From Calothrix sp. NIES-4105 (lineage in GTDB: Bacteria; Cyanobacteriota; Cyanobacteriia; Cyanobacteriales; Nostocaceae): a stretch of 64,000 nucleotides of DNA. Made by a program: the position numbers and the translations under genes. This document shows positions 53,925 to 61,751 of this stretch, piece by piece. The notes below the pieces were generated by a model. That model worked only from the letters and a program-made list of their open reading frames with translations. It did no database searches and was not told the DNA's origin. Numbering within the stretch: the stretch's first letter is position 1; every line of letters begins with the position of its first letter. Where the stretch lies: NCBI RefSeq assembly GCF_002368415.1, contig NZ_AP018291.1:186001-250000 (forward strand). The letters run 5' to 3'.

Positions 53925-55289
53925 CTACAAATGTTTACCTAAAACCTGTTTGACCCAAGCTTGAGCGCTCATTTGCACGGGGTCCCAAGGACTGCTCAAA
54001 GGGGGTGTATAACTCAAATCAAGTTCGCTCATTTCCTCAACCTTCATTTCATGAAATAAGGCACAAGCAAAGATATCAATCCGCTTGGCGACTTCCCCTT
54101 GGTAATGTCCGGCAATTTGGGCGCCTAATAACTTACCTGTTTGGGAATCTCCGGTGACGCGAATTCGGATTTTTTGGGCGCCAGGATAATAAACTTTGTG
54201 ATCCCAAGTTTCAAATTCGACTGTTACAGGACTGTTACCCGCATCAGTCGCTTCTATGTCGCGTAACCCAGTACGGGCAACCGCTAAATCGAATATCTTT
54301 ACAACCTGAGTACCTAGGGTTCCAGCAAACTCTCGATTTCCACCAACCGCATTTTCTCCAGCAATCCGACCTTGTTTGTGTGCCGTAGTACCCAAAGGTA
54401 AATAGATATACTCATTTAATAAGCGGTGCCAAGTTTCAATACAGTCCCCCGCAGCGTAAATATCAGGGACGTTTGTTTCCATTTTTTTGTTAACTTGGAT
54501 GGCGCCTCGTATACCTGTCTTCAATCCTGCCGACATCGCTAAATCAGTTAAAGGTTTAACTCCAACTGCAACCAAAACCATATCGGTAGTTTTATGAAAA
54601 CCATCAGAACCAGAAACTACTAACTGTGTCCCCTGTTGCTCAATGTTCTTAATTTCGGTATTATTGACCACCTCAATTCCATGTTGTTGTAATTTTTCAG
54701 CAATCATCAATCCTAAACTAGAGTCAACAGTCTTCATCACGGTAGGGGAATGCTCTACTACCGTAACTGTCATACCCTGGTGAGTTAAAGCATCTGCCAT
54801 TTCTAAACCAATATACCCACCACCAACAATCACTGCATGTCGAGGTTGACTAGCTTTTATGTACTGATAAACAGCAAAGCTGTCCTCCATTGAATGTAAG
54901 AGAAAGACACCATTAGTATTTAACCCTGTAATTTGAGGTTGAACTGAGACGGCGCCTGTCCCAACCACTAACTTATCGTAAGTCAACGATTGTTCTTGTC
55001 CTTGTTGATTCACAACTTGGACAGTTTTATTAACAGCGTCAATAGTCGTGGCTGTGTAATTGAGTAATAATTTAATGCCTGTGGCTGTGATTTCTTCTGC
55101 TGTTCGATGAGCAAGATGGCGCCAATCTGTAACTTCTCCACTTAAATAAAAGGGAATGCCACAAATACTGTAGTTGGGAAAGCTGTCAGCTACAACGATA
55201 GTGACATCAACTGTAGAATCTAACTCTCTTGCTCTTAAAGCCGCACTAATACCAGCGTCGCTACCACCAATTATTAATAAATGAGTCAT
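53925..55289 (-). CDS. CoA-disulfide reductase/NADH oxidase-like FAD-dependent oxidoreductase
   Basis: 454 residues. FAD-binding LLIIGGSDAGISAALRARE, the active-site Cys in FPNYSICGIPFYLSGEV, NAD-binding HAVIVGGGYIGLEMADAL and the second FAD motif PDIYAAGDCIET. The C-terminal dimerisation domain is present. Such enzymes reduce low-molecular-weight disulfides or oxygen. Between two acr3 genes it may maintain thiols for arsenate reduction or oxidise arsenicals; this is inference. Confidence 0.88.
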   Translation of the reverse strand: MTHLLIIGGSDAGISAALRARELDSTVDVTIVVADSFPNYSICGIPFYLSGEVTDWRHLAHRTAEEITATGIKLLLNYTATTIDAVNKTVQVVNQQGQEQSLTYDKLVVGTGAVSVQPQITGLNTNGVFLLHSMEDSFAVYQYIKASQPRHAVIVGGGYIGLEMADALTHQGMTVTVVEHSPTVMKTVDSSLGLMIAEKLQQHGIEVVNNTEIKNIEQQGTQLVVSGSDGFHKTTDMVLVAVGVKPLTDLAMSAGLKTGIRGAIQVNKKMETNVPDIYAAGDCIETWHRLLNEYIYLPLGTTAHKQGRIAGENAVGGNREFAGTLGTQVVKIFDLAVARTGLRDIEATDAGNSPVTVEFETWDHKVYYPGAQKIRIRVTGDSQTGKLLGAQIAGHYQGEVAKRIDIFACALFHEMKVEEMSELDLSYTPPLSSPWDPVQMSAQAWVKQVLGKHL

Positions 55290-55326
55290 GTTTGTCTAGC
55301 TAGTTATCATTTCAAAAAACATATGA

Positions 55327-56373
55327 TTAAGATGTTGGCAAGCGTCTCTGAAACCAGGACGCAGTATTTACAAGCTTGGTTAATACTGGTACTTGTACTA
55401 ATGAAACCACAACCGATGCAAACGCTACACCCGAATTCATACCAAACACCTCAATCGCAACGGCTATCGCCAGTTCAAAATTATTACTTGCTGCTGTAAA
55501 CGCAACACTTGCGGCTCTTGAATAGTCAGCTTTTACCCGCCATACCATATAAAAACTAACTAAAAACATAATCACAGAATATACGACCAGGGGAATTGCA
55601 ATCCGAACCACATCAAAGGGAATTTGCACAATCAAACCCCTTTTAAGGCTAAACATCACTATAGTCGTAAACAGCAAGGCAATCAGCTTCAGGTGGCTAA
55701 TTTTGGGAACGAACTTTTCGTAATACCAGTGTTTACTTTTTACTTCTAACAAGAAAAAACGAGTTACAAATCCAGCTAACAAGGGAAGAGCAAAATAGAT
55801 TAAAACACTTTTGTCAACCTCAGAGATGCTGATATTCATTACACGATGCTGTAACCCAAATAGCGGTGATAGAAAACTGATGAACAACCAGCTATATAAA
55901 CTGTAGGAAAAGACCTGTAAAATACTATTCCAAGCAGCTAAAGAAGCTGTGTACGTTGCATTGCCAAGCGCTAAATCGCTCCATTGAGTAACCATTGTAA
56001 TACTGCGGGCTAAACTTATTAGGATTAGTCCTACCATATATTCCGGATAATCGCGTAGAAAGAGTATAGCGAGTACAAACATCAGTACTGGAGCAACAAC
56101 CAAGTTCAACAACAACGATGTCGCAAAAATCTTTTTGTTGCGGAATACACTATAAAACTCTTCGTATTCCACCTTTACTAAAGATGAATACATCATCACG
56201 ATTAAACAGATAGCAATCGGTATATTAGTTGCTTCTACCTGATACCTGTAGACTAATTCTTCAGTGGGAAGAACATAGCTCAAACTAACTCCGATAGCCA
56301 TTGCTAAAACAATCCACAAGGTTAGGTAGCGCTCAAAAACAGAAAGTTGTTTAGAGATGGGTTTGATTTTCAT
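55327..56373 (-). CDS. Acr3-like permease (copy 2) without the conserved cysteine
   Basis: 348 residues from ATG 56373 (AGGA site). Clearly homologous to copy 1 across its length ([20 protein letters not shown] keeps the Glu), but the helix-4 motif reads ISLARSITMVTQWSDLA: the essential Cys of arsenite-transporting Acr3 proteins is Ser. It may have another substrate or be inactive. Unlike most genes here it has no GGCGCC, suggesting a separate origin. Operator TTCAA-AAAAAA-TTGAT at 56482-56497 lies upstream. Confidence 0.88.
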   Translation of the reverse strand: MKIKPISKQLSVFERYLTLWIVLAMAIGVSLSYVLPTEELVYRYQVEATNIPIAICLIVMMYSSLVKVEYEEFYSVFRNKKIFATSLLLNLVVAPVLMFVLAILFLRDYPEYMVGLILISLARSITMVTQWSDLALGNATYTASLAAWNSILQVFSYSLYSWLFISFLSPLFGLQHRVMNISISEVDKSVLIYFALPLLAGFVTRFFLLEVKSKHWYYEKFVPKISHLKLIALLFTTIVMFSLKRGLIVQIPFDVVRIAIPLVVYSVIMFLVSFYMVWRVKADYSRAASVAFTAASNNFELAIAVAIEVFGMNSGVAFASVVVSLVQVPVLTKLVNTASWFQRRLPTS

Positions 56374-56481
56374 CAATAATTCCTTTGTTTAAACAAGCAT
56401 CCTAAGTATAAAAGTCAACTGTCAATGTACGCAGTATTGACCTTCTCTTGGTAAACTCAATTTAAAGTATATCTCTATCAT

Positions 56482-56497
56482 TTCAAAAAAAATTGAT
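56482..56497. promoter_or_regulatory. ArsR-type operator upstream of the second acr3-like gene
   Basis: TTCAA-AAAAAA-TTGAT about 110 bp before the start, within a promoter region that has further TTGAT half-sites. No other feature in 56374-56664. Confidence 0.6.
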
Positions 56498-56664
56498 TTG
56501 TCAAGAACTTGAGCTAATCAATTTGATAGATATTGATAAATCATCAGGCACCGTAATGGACATCATGTAATGTAGGAGTTAAGAAATAATTAATTATTAA
56601 CTCCAGGTTATACATTATTTATCAACACTCAAAAAACTATTGGTGAAAAATGGCTCAAATAAAT

Positions 56665-57714
56665 CTAAAATTGCTTCTGCTTCTGTAATAGCTGCCCTAT
56701 GGTTAAATCTAACTGCGCTTCTCCACCAAATACTGTTCCGACTTTGCCTTTATTTAGATGAACAACACCAATTTGATAAATTTCTTGAGGTAAAGATACA
56801 TAACCGACGGAATCTGATACTTGTGATGCCTTTTTTAGATAGAAATTTACAAATTTGTAAACGTGGTGTTTTTGTGCAGTATATGGATTTACGTAGATGA
56901 ACAAAGGGCGAGCTAATGGTTTATACTTGTTTTTATGAACGGCTTCTGGTGATGGCTCTACTGCTCCTTTGCCGTTGTCTACCCCCAAAACTTTTAATTT
57001 ATCTTTGTGTTCTTTGTAATATGCATAACCAAAGTAACCTAACGCATTAAGGTCTTTACTTATGCCATCCGCTAATACTTCATCGTCTTCGCTTCCTGTG
57101 TAGTCTTTACGGCTAGCTTTGGCTTTTCCTACAGTTGCTTGTGTAAAGTAGTCAAATGTACCGGATTTATCTCCGGCGCCGAATAAGGTAAGAGGTTTAT
57201 CAGGCCAAGACGCGCGTACTTGAGACCAACGAGTGATTTTTCCTTCAGCCCCTGGTTCCCACATTTTCTTCAATTCTTCTACAGTAATATCTTTCGCCCA
57301 GTCATTCTGAGGGTTGACAACAACCGAAAGGGCATCAAAGGCTACGGGAATTTCCACATATTGAATATTATTGTTCTTGCAAGCTTCCATCTCTTTTGTG
57401 GAAATTGGTCGAGAAGCATTGCTGATGTCAGTTTGCCCAGCACAAAATTTTTCAAACCCTCCGCTAGTACCAGAAATGTTAACTGATACCTGCGCTTTAG
57501 TATTTGGATTCGCTTGATACTGTTTAGCTATTGCTTCGGTGATTGGAAATACGGTACTCGAACCATCAATTTTTATTGTAGGAACAATCTCCGAAGCACT
57601 GCCTGATGTGGCCGTAGGCGCCGACTGAACTGATGTGGATGTTTGGGATGTGGTGCAACTTGCCAAAACCAACATCCCAACCGCAAGAGCCAATTTTTTC
57701 ACAACTGCGTTCAT
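56665..57714 (-). CDS. PstS-like phosphate/arsenate-binding lipoprotein (copy 2)
   Basis: 349 residues; ATG 57714 preceded by GGAG. Lipobox VLASC at about 18-22; binding loops [17 protein letters not shown] and [20 protein letters not shown]. Paralogue of the protein at 45567. The two copies bracket the arsenic genes, and both have the ArsR-type operators upstream, so they are probably induced by arsenic and not only by phosphate limitation. Function as arsenate trap or high-selectivity phosphate binder is inference. Confidence 0.88.
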   Translation of the reverse strand: MNAVVKKLALAVGMLVLASCTTSQTSTSVQSAPTATSGSASEIVPTIKIDGSSTVFPITEAIAKQYQANPNTKAQVSVNISGTSGGFEKFCAGQTDISNASRPISTKEMEACKNNNIQYVEIPVAFDALSVVVNPQNDWAKDITVEELKKMWEPGAEGKITRWSQVRASWPDKPLTLFGAGDKSGTFDYFTQATVGKAKASRKDYTGSEDDEVLADGISKDLNALGYFGYAYYKEHKDKLKVLGVDNGKGAVEPSPEAVHKNKYKPLARPLFIYVNPYTAQKHHVYKFVNFYLKKASQVSDSVGYVSLPQEIYQIGVVHLNKGKVGTVFGGEAQLDLTIGQLLQKQKQF

Positions 57715-57723
57715 TGACTTCAC

Positions 57724-57842
57724 TCCAGTGGGTAGTTATATCAAAGGAATGAGTCCATCATTTCAAAAAAACTTGATATATAAACGCAGTTGTGATACAA
57801 AAGGGCAAGTTAAATCAAATTTATTTGATATTTCAAAAAAGA
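57724..57842. promoter_or_regulatory. Operators between arsR1 and pstS copy 2
   Basis: TTCAA-AAAAAC-TTGAT at 57762-57777 and the near-perfect palindrome ATCAAATTTATTTGAT at 57814-57829; a partial third copy touches the arsR stop. Confidence 0.65.
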
Positions 57843-58190
57843 TTATTCGCAAGGTTGCGCTCTAAGTGTTCGTCCTGCCTGACTATACGTAGATAAGTGT
57901 TGCTCAATGACGCTAAATCCTGGCAGGTTCAAGCTGTAGTAAATCCAGCGTCCTTCTGGACGAGAGTTTACCAAGTTAGCCTCTTTAAGGATTTTGAGGT
58001 GGAAAGACAGCTTTGACTGAGCGACGGACAAGGCTTCTGACAAGTCGCAAACACATAACTCTTGCTTCTTCAACAGTTCTAATACTTTTAGCCGAATTGG
58101 GTCACTCATTGCATGAAAGACTGCTGCAACATCAGGGTCTACTAAAGTTGACATTTTTTCCATCAATTTTTTTTGATTAGTTTCTTTCAT
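57843..58190 (-). CDS. arsR: ArsR-family arsenite-responsive repressor (1)
   Basis: 115 residues from ATG 58190; a TTG 33 bp upstream would add 11 poorly coding residues. Winged HTH with AMSDPIRLKVLELLKKQE, the arsenite-binding ELCVCDL motif at the start of the recognition region and [22 protein letters not shown]-terminal Cys (RAQPCE) may be a third ligand. It would repress and release on As(III). The best candidate to bind the widespread ATCAA-N6-TTGAT sites, which are densest just downstream of it. Confidence 0.92.
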   Translation of the reverse strand: MKETNQKKLMEKMSTLVDPDVAAVFHAMSDPIRLKVLELLKKQELCVCDLSEALSVAQSKLSFHLKILKEANLVNSRPEGRWIYYSLNLPGFSVIEQHLSTYSQAGRTLRAQPCE

Positions 58191-58283
58191 TCTATTTGAT
58201 TGTTGTGTTGCTTGCCCACTCAAATTAAATTTTTCTGCTTAGAGGTTATGACTTGTAAACTATGTTGACTTTTAACCCTTTAA

Positions 58284-58299
58284 ATCGTATATTGACGAT
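58284..58299. promoter_or_regulatory. Operator ATCGTATATTGACGAT before arsR2
   Basis: Inverted repeat with arms ATCGT / ACGAT directly before the arsR2 start (58305). The same 16-mer with one change (ATCGTATATCGACGAT) lies at 58647-58662 before arsM. It differs from the ATCAA-N6-TTGAT type, so a second regulator is at work. Confidence 0.7.
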
Positions 58300-58304
58300 T
58301 AACG

Positions 58305-58628
58305 ATGAAAAGTAAACCTCGCAAAGTGAATCCACAAGCAAAGACAGACTCTCTTCCGTCGCTCCAAGATCAGCAACTGGCAAAGCTTGCTACTGCTTTA
58401 GGTCATCCTGCTCGTGTCGCGATTGTAAGATTTTTAAAGGAGCGCAAATGTTGCATCTGCGGTGAAATCGTTGAAGTGTTGCCACTGGCACAAAGCACTG
58501 TATCACAGCATTTGAAAATACTTAAAGAGGCTGGCTGGATACAAGGAGAAGTTGATGGGCTAAGAATCTGCTATCGATTGAACCCGTTCACACTGGAGCA
58601 ATTCAAGAAACTTATAGAGACACTATAA
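58305..58628 (+). CDS. ArsR/SmtB-family metalloregulator (2)
   Basis: 107 residues. Winged [23 protein letters not shown], metal-binding [12 protein letters not shown] and [18 protein letters not shown]. The Cys arrangement CCxC differs from the CVC of the other two regulators, so the inducer may be a different arsenical. It probably controls itself and arsM through the two ATCGTATATYGACGAT sites. Confidence 0.9.
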   Translation: MKSKPRKVNPQAKTDSLPSLQDQQLAKLATALGHPARVAIVRFLKERKCCICGEIVEVLPLAQSTVSQHLKILKEAGWIQGEVDGLRICYRLNPFTLEQFKKLIETL

Positions 58629-58646
58629 AATTTTTTTGTACTTTTC

Positions 58647-58662
58647 ATCGTATATCGACGAT
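58647..58662. promoter_or_regulatory. Operator ATCGTATATCGACGAT before arsM
   Basis: Second copy of the arsR2-type operator, between the arsR2 stop (58628) and arsM start (58697). Confidence 0.7.
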
Positions 58663-58696
58663 AAACAATTTAATGGTTTAGACCATAGGAGAATAT

Positions 58697-59278
58697 ATGA
58701 CATCACACGAGCAAGATAACATACGCGAACTTGTACGTCACGAATATGGAGAAGCCGCACGAACGGTTTTGAATGGTGGCAGCAGTGGTTGTTGTGGTAG
58801 CGGCACCGACCTGAAAGCACATTTGAATGGTAGCAGCATTGTGACTGAGAATTTGTATGATGAAGCTGAAAAGTCTTCACTACCAGAAGCGGCAGTATTA
58901 GCTTCATTAGGTTGTGGTAATCCGACTGCATTAGCAGAATTAAAACCAGGTGAAGTTGTGCTTGATTTAGGTTCAGGTGGCGGTGTTGATGTGCTACTTT
59001 CTGCTAAACGTGTAGGAAATACTGGCTTTGCTTATGGTTTGGATATGACAGACGAAATGCTGGCTTTGGCAGAAAAAAATAAAAAAGAAGCCCGTGTTGA
59101 AAATGTGCGCTTTTTAAAAGGCTACATTGAGGATATTCCGCTACCAGACAACAGCGTTGATGTAGTAATTTCTAATTGCGTGATTAACCTCTCAGCGAAT
59201 AAAGATAAAGTTTTATCAACGGAGGTTTTAGAAATTATTCCGTATCAGAGCAGGGACGGGCTGGTAATATTGGACTAA
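58697..59278 (+). pseudogene. arsM: Arsenite S-adenosylmethionine methyltransferase, C-terminally truncated
   Basis: 193 residues; ArsM proteins are usually ~270 or more. Present: Cys pair SSGCCGSG, CGNPTALAELKPGEVVLDLG with the SAM motif DLGSGGGVDVLLSA, and ISNCVINLSANKDKVLSTE. After that the sequence leaves homology (EIIPYQSRDGLVILD) and runs through the 3' end of the convergent arsR3 gene (44-bp overlap). The C-terminal domain with another conserved arsenic-binding Cys is missing. Ribosome site AGGAGAA is intact. Activity is doubtful. Confidence 0.85.
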
Positions 59279-59564
59279 AGCGGCGAAACTCTGCTAGATA
59301 TTGCTCTAAGACGACCAACTGAGGCAAATTTAGACTGTAGTAAATCCAGCGTCCTTCTTGCCGTGCCCGAACTAAACCTGCTTCTTTCATTGTTTTGAGA
59401 TGAAAAGATAGTTTAGACTGACTTACGCCCAAACTGTCACACAAGTCACACACGCATAGCTCTTGGGAACGTAATAATTCCAAAACTTGAAACCGCAAAG
59501 GGTCAGACAGTGCATGAAAGCCAGCAATAATGATATCAGGAGTGTGGGTGTTAGTTGCAGTCAT
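59235..59564 (-). CDS. ArsR-family arsenite-responsive repressor (3)
   Basis: 109 residues. HALSDPLRFQVLELLRSQEL, CVCDLCDSLGVSQSKLSF: As(III)-binding CVC with a third Cys nearby. Close to arsR1 in sequence. It converges with and overlaps the truncated arsM. Upstream, two copies of AAGTTTTATT (about 59566 and 59602) may form its operator. Its insertion apparently removed the arsM 3' end. Confidence 0.9.
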   Translation of the reverse strand: MTATNTHTPDIIIAGFHALSDPLRFQVLELLRSQELCVCDLCDSLGVSQSKLSFHLKTMKEAGLVRARQEGRWIYYSLNLPQLVVLEQYLAEFRRFSPILPARPCSDTE

Positions 59565-59685
59565 TAAGTTTTATTAATATTACCTCTATACTAACCATAC
59601 TAAGTTTTATTTATGAATAAATCTACTTGAAGTGTCACTGCCTAAACGAAAGTCGTTATCAAGACGCTAATTGGAGGGGAAGAGG

Positions 59686-60123
59686 ATGGAAGTAAATGAA
59701 CTGCTACATCTGTACGCAAACGGAGAACGTAACTTTACTAGAGTATACCTACCAGAGGTTAACCTGTGTAGTACCAACCTAATTGGTATTGACTTTAGCG
59801 GCGCCATTCTATCTGGAGCTAAATTTTATAAAGCCAACTTGAGCGAAGCTGACTTTTTGTGTGCTAATTTGTGCTGGGCATTTCTACAGCAAGTAAATTT
59901 AACAAGAGCCAATCTTAAATATACAGACCTTTATAAAGCTAACCTCAAAATGGCTATCTTGTACCGAGCGAATTTATATCGAGTAAACTTGTCTGGAGCA
60001 GATTTGTCAGCAGCAAATCTTACCGAAGCCAACCTGAGCTGTGCAAAACTGCACGGGACAATTTTAGATGGAGCGAATCTAACTGGAGCTATTATGCCTG
60101 ATAGTACAACAGGCGATTACTGA
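59686..60123 (+). CDS. Pentapeptide-repeat protein
   Basis: 145 residues from ATG 59686 with GGAGGGG upstream. Nearly the whole length after residue 30 is tandem A(D/N)LxX pentapeptides (DFSGAILSGAKFYKANLSEA and onward), forming a right-handed quadrilateral beta-helix. Cyanobacteria have many such proteins; function is usually unknown, some mimic DNA. It is the last cargo gene before tniQ. Confidence 0.88.
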   Translation: MEVNELLHLYANGERNFTRVYLPEVNLCSTNLIGIDFSGAILSGAKFYKANLSEADFLCANLCWAFLQQVNLTRANLKYTDLYKANLKMAILYRANLYRVNLSGADLSAANLTEANLSCAKLHGTILDGANLTGAIMPDSTTGDY

Positions 60124-60402
60124 TTTCCGAGTATATTTGAGAAATAGGTTTAAAAACGCCCTTGAACATAAATATTTTGGCTCTTCCGTAGATGTTATGC
60201 TGAACTTTAAACTAAAATTTGGAACTTTTCCTTTAAAATCAAGGCTTCTAGACAGTTTTAATCTAGATTTTATCGTAAAGGCTCAAACGTTAAAAGTGAC
60301 GGCTATTATCCTTGCCCAGTAAGGATTTAAAGCTATTTTTTAGACGTGTTAAGCATGACAAGTAATGAAGAACCATAATTATTTAATCACAGCAAATTAT
60401 CT

Positions 60403-60936
60403 TTAACCACGCTTTTGTTTTCTTGCCATCGTTGCGAAAGGTAAACAACAATTGGGACATTCCCCTGTCAACCAATCTGCAGGAATAGGGAAAGCTGTGC
60501 CGCAGTTGGTACATTTGGTCAGCAAGCGTAATTGATGGTGACTACACTTCATTACATCCTTAAACTGCCATTCAAGATGATGATAGGGAGATTCTGCATA
60601 ACAAGCAGCACATAGCTTAATTGGTCAAGGCTTCATAGTAATACCTGTTTTTGGCAGCATTTCTCTCAATTTCCCCACCTCCACACCAACTACATTAGTT
60701 AATGCTTCTAATTCTTGTTTGGTTGGAAACGGGTTGAGATAAAGCATTCTCCATCTCGTTACTACAGCGCCAATCTTCGCTTCCTTACCTATTTGATTTG
60801 CAGTTAGCAAATTAGCTCTTTCAAAACGACCTATAAAGTGACTAATGCTTTCACCTGGTAATGGTTCAAGAACATTAAGCCAAGTTTCAAAATCATAAAT
60901 TTGATTCGACATATAAGATAAGAAAATATTATTCAA
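60403..60936 (-). pseudogene. tniQ: TniQ (V-K CAST target adaptor) with internal stop
   Basis: A 177-codon frame interrupted by TGA at 60625-60627. Before the stop: LEPLPGESISHFIGRFERAN and TRWRMLYLNPFPTKQELEAL. After it, in the same frame: PIKLCAACYAESPYHHLEWQ, KCSHHQLRLLTKCTNCGTAF and ECPNCCLPFATMARKQK, the zinc-binding C-terminal part of V-K TniQ. Its length equals the family norm when read through. The start overlaps tnsC by 4 bp. Truncation at the stop would lose all zinc ligands. Between 60124 and 60402 no gene is convincing. Confidence 0.9.
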
Positions 60937-61748
60937 CTTGGAACATTTCCAGCTAGTAAATAATCTCCTTCGATACTTTCCAAAACTGATTTATCAATTT
61001 TATTAATACCAGTCTCCAGAGCTTTAACTGCTGCATTTCTAAGAATCTGGTCTAATAATCGAATTTGTCCCTCCGTTTTACCCTGTAGAAGAGTGATAAC
61101 TTCGTCGTCTTCTGCTAAATTTGAAGGTTCTGGAAGTCTCAGGATTTGTTGTTCCCATATTTTAACTGTTTTTTTAAAGTTTGCTCCTAATAATTTCTCA
61201 AAACTAAAGTAAGATGCGAAACGTCCAATTATTTGCTCATCTCTGCTCATTAAGGTATCCAACCTGTTACTTGTTCCTACAAGCACTGGTACAACTTTTA
61301 CTTTATCAAACAAATCCCTAATATCTGGGAGAGTTTTAAATTGTAGTCGGTGAGCTTGATCAACAATGATTATTTCAACTTTACATTGTTTTATTAAGTA
61401 CCAAGTTCGCTCTCGCAGTTGATTTTCATTTCCACTTTTTGCTTTAAATTTTAAAGTTTCAATAATTGTCTTAAAAAAGAGTGATGGACTGCAAGAACTT
61501 CCCGTCAATTCCACATAGAGTATAGGAACTGTTGGACTTTGATTTGGAGCTTTAATAGCGCGATTTTGATAAACGTAATAGAGGCAAGATGTTGTTTTAC
61601 CTAAACCAGATTCACCTACAGCCCTACCTGGTTTTCCCAATTTACGTCTTTCATCTAACCAAGCACAAAATCTTTTAACCTGCTCTAGGTTTAAAATATT
61701 TGGCTGCCGAAGTCTATCAATCTCTTGTTGCAATTCTTCATTTGTCAT
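60933..61748 (-). CDS. tnsC: TnsC AAA+ ATPase of the V-K CAST, with Walker B Glu to Gln
   Basis: 271 residues, full length. Walker A GESGLGKTTSCLYYVYQ; Walker B reads VEIIIVDQAHRL where DEAHRL/DEADRL is expected, so the catalytic Glu is Gln (codon CAA at 61356-61358). Sensor region VVPVLVGTSNRLDTLM; Arg-rich IIGRFASYFSFEKLLG. TnsC forms filaments on target DNA, and ATP hydrolysis tunes TnsB recruitment. The substitution would be expected to impair hydrolysis. It is 3 bp from tnsB and overlaps tniQ by 4 bp. Confidence 0.93.
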   Translation of the reverse strand: MTNEELQQEIDRLRQPNILNLEQVKRFCAWLDERRKLGKPGRAVGESGLGKTTSCLYYVYQNRAIKAPNQSPTVPILYVELTGSSCSPSLFFKTIIETLKFKAKSGNENQLRERTWYLIKQCKVEIIIVDQAHRLQFKTLPDIRDLFDKVKVVPVLVGTSNRLDTLMSRDEQIIGRFASYFSFEKLLGANFKKTVKIWEQQILRLPEPSNLAEDDEVITLLQGKTEGQIRLLDQILRNAAVKALETGINKIDKSVLESIEGDYLLAGNVPS

Positions 61749-61751
61749 GAT

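Noticed and set aside
56665-57714. Reading the PstS-like proteins as part of a full phosphate transporter operon
   Set aside because: No PstC, PstA or PstB genes occur in the window; both copies stand alone under arsenic-type operators.
60137-60322. 61-codon frame after the pentapeptide gene
   Set aside because: Low-complexity, no ribosome site; probably chance in the spacer before tniQ.
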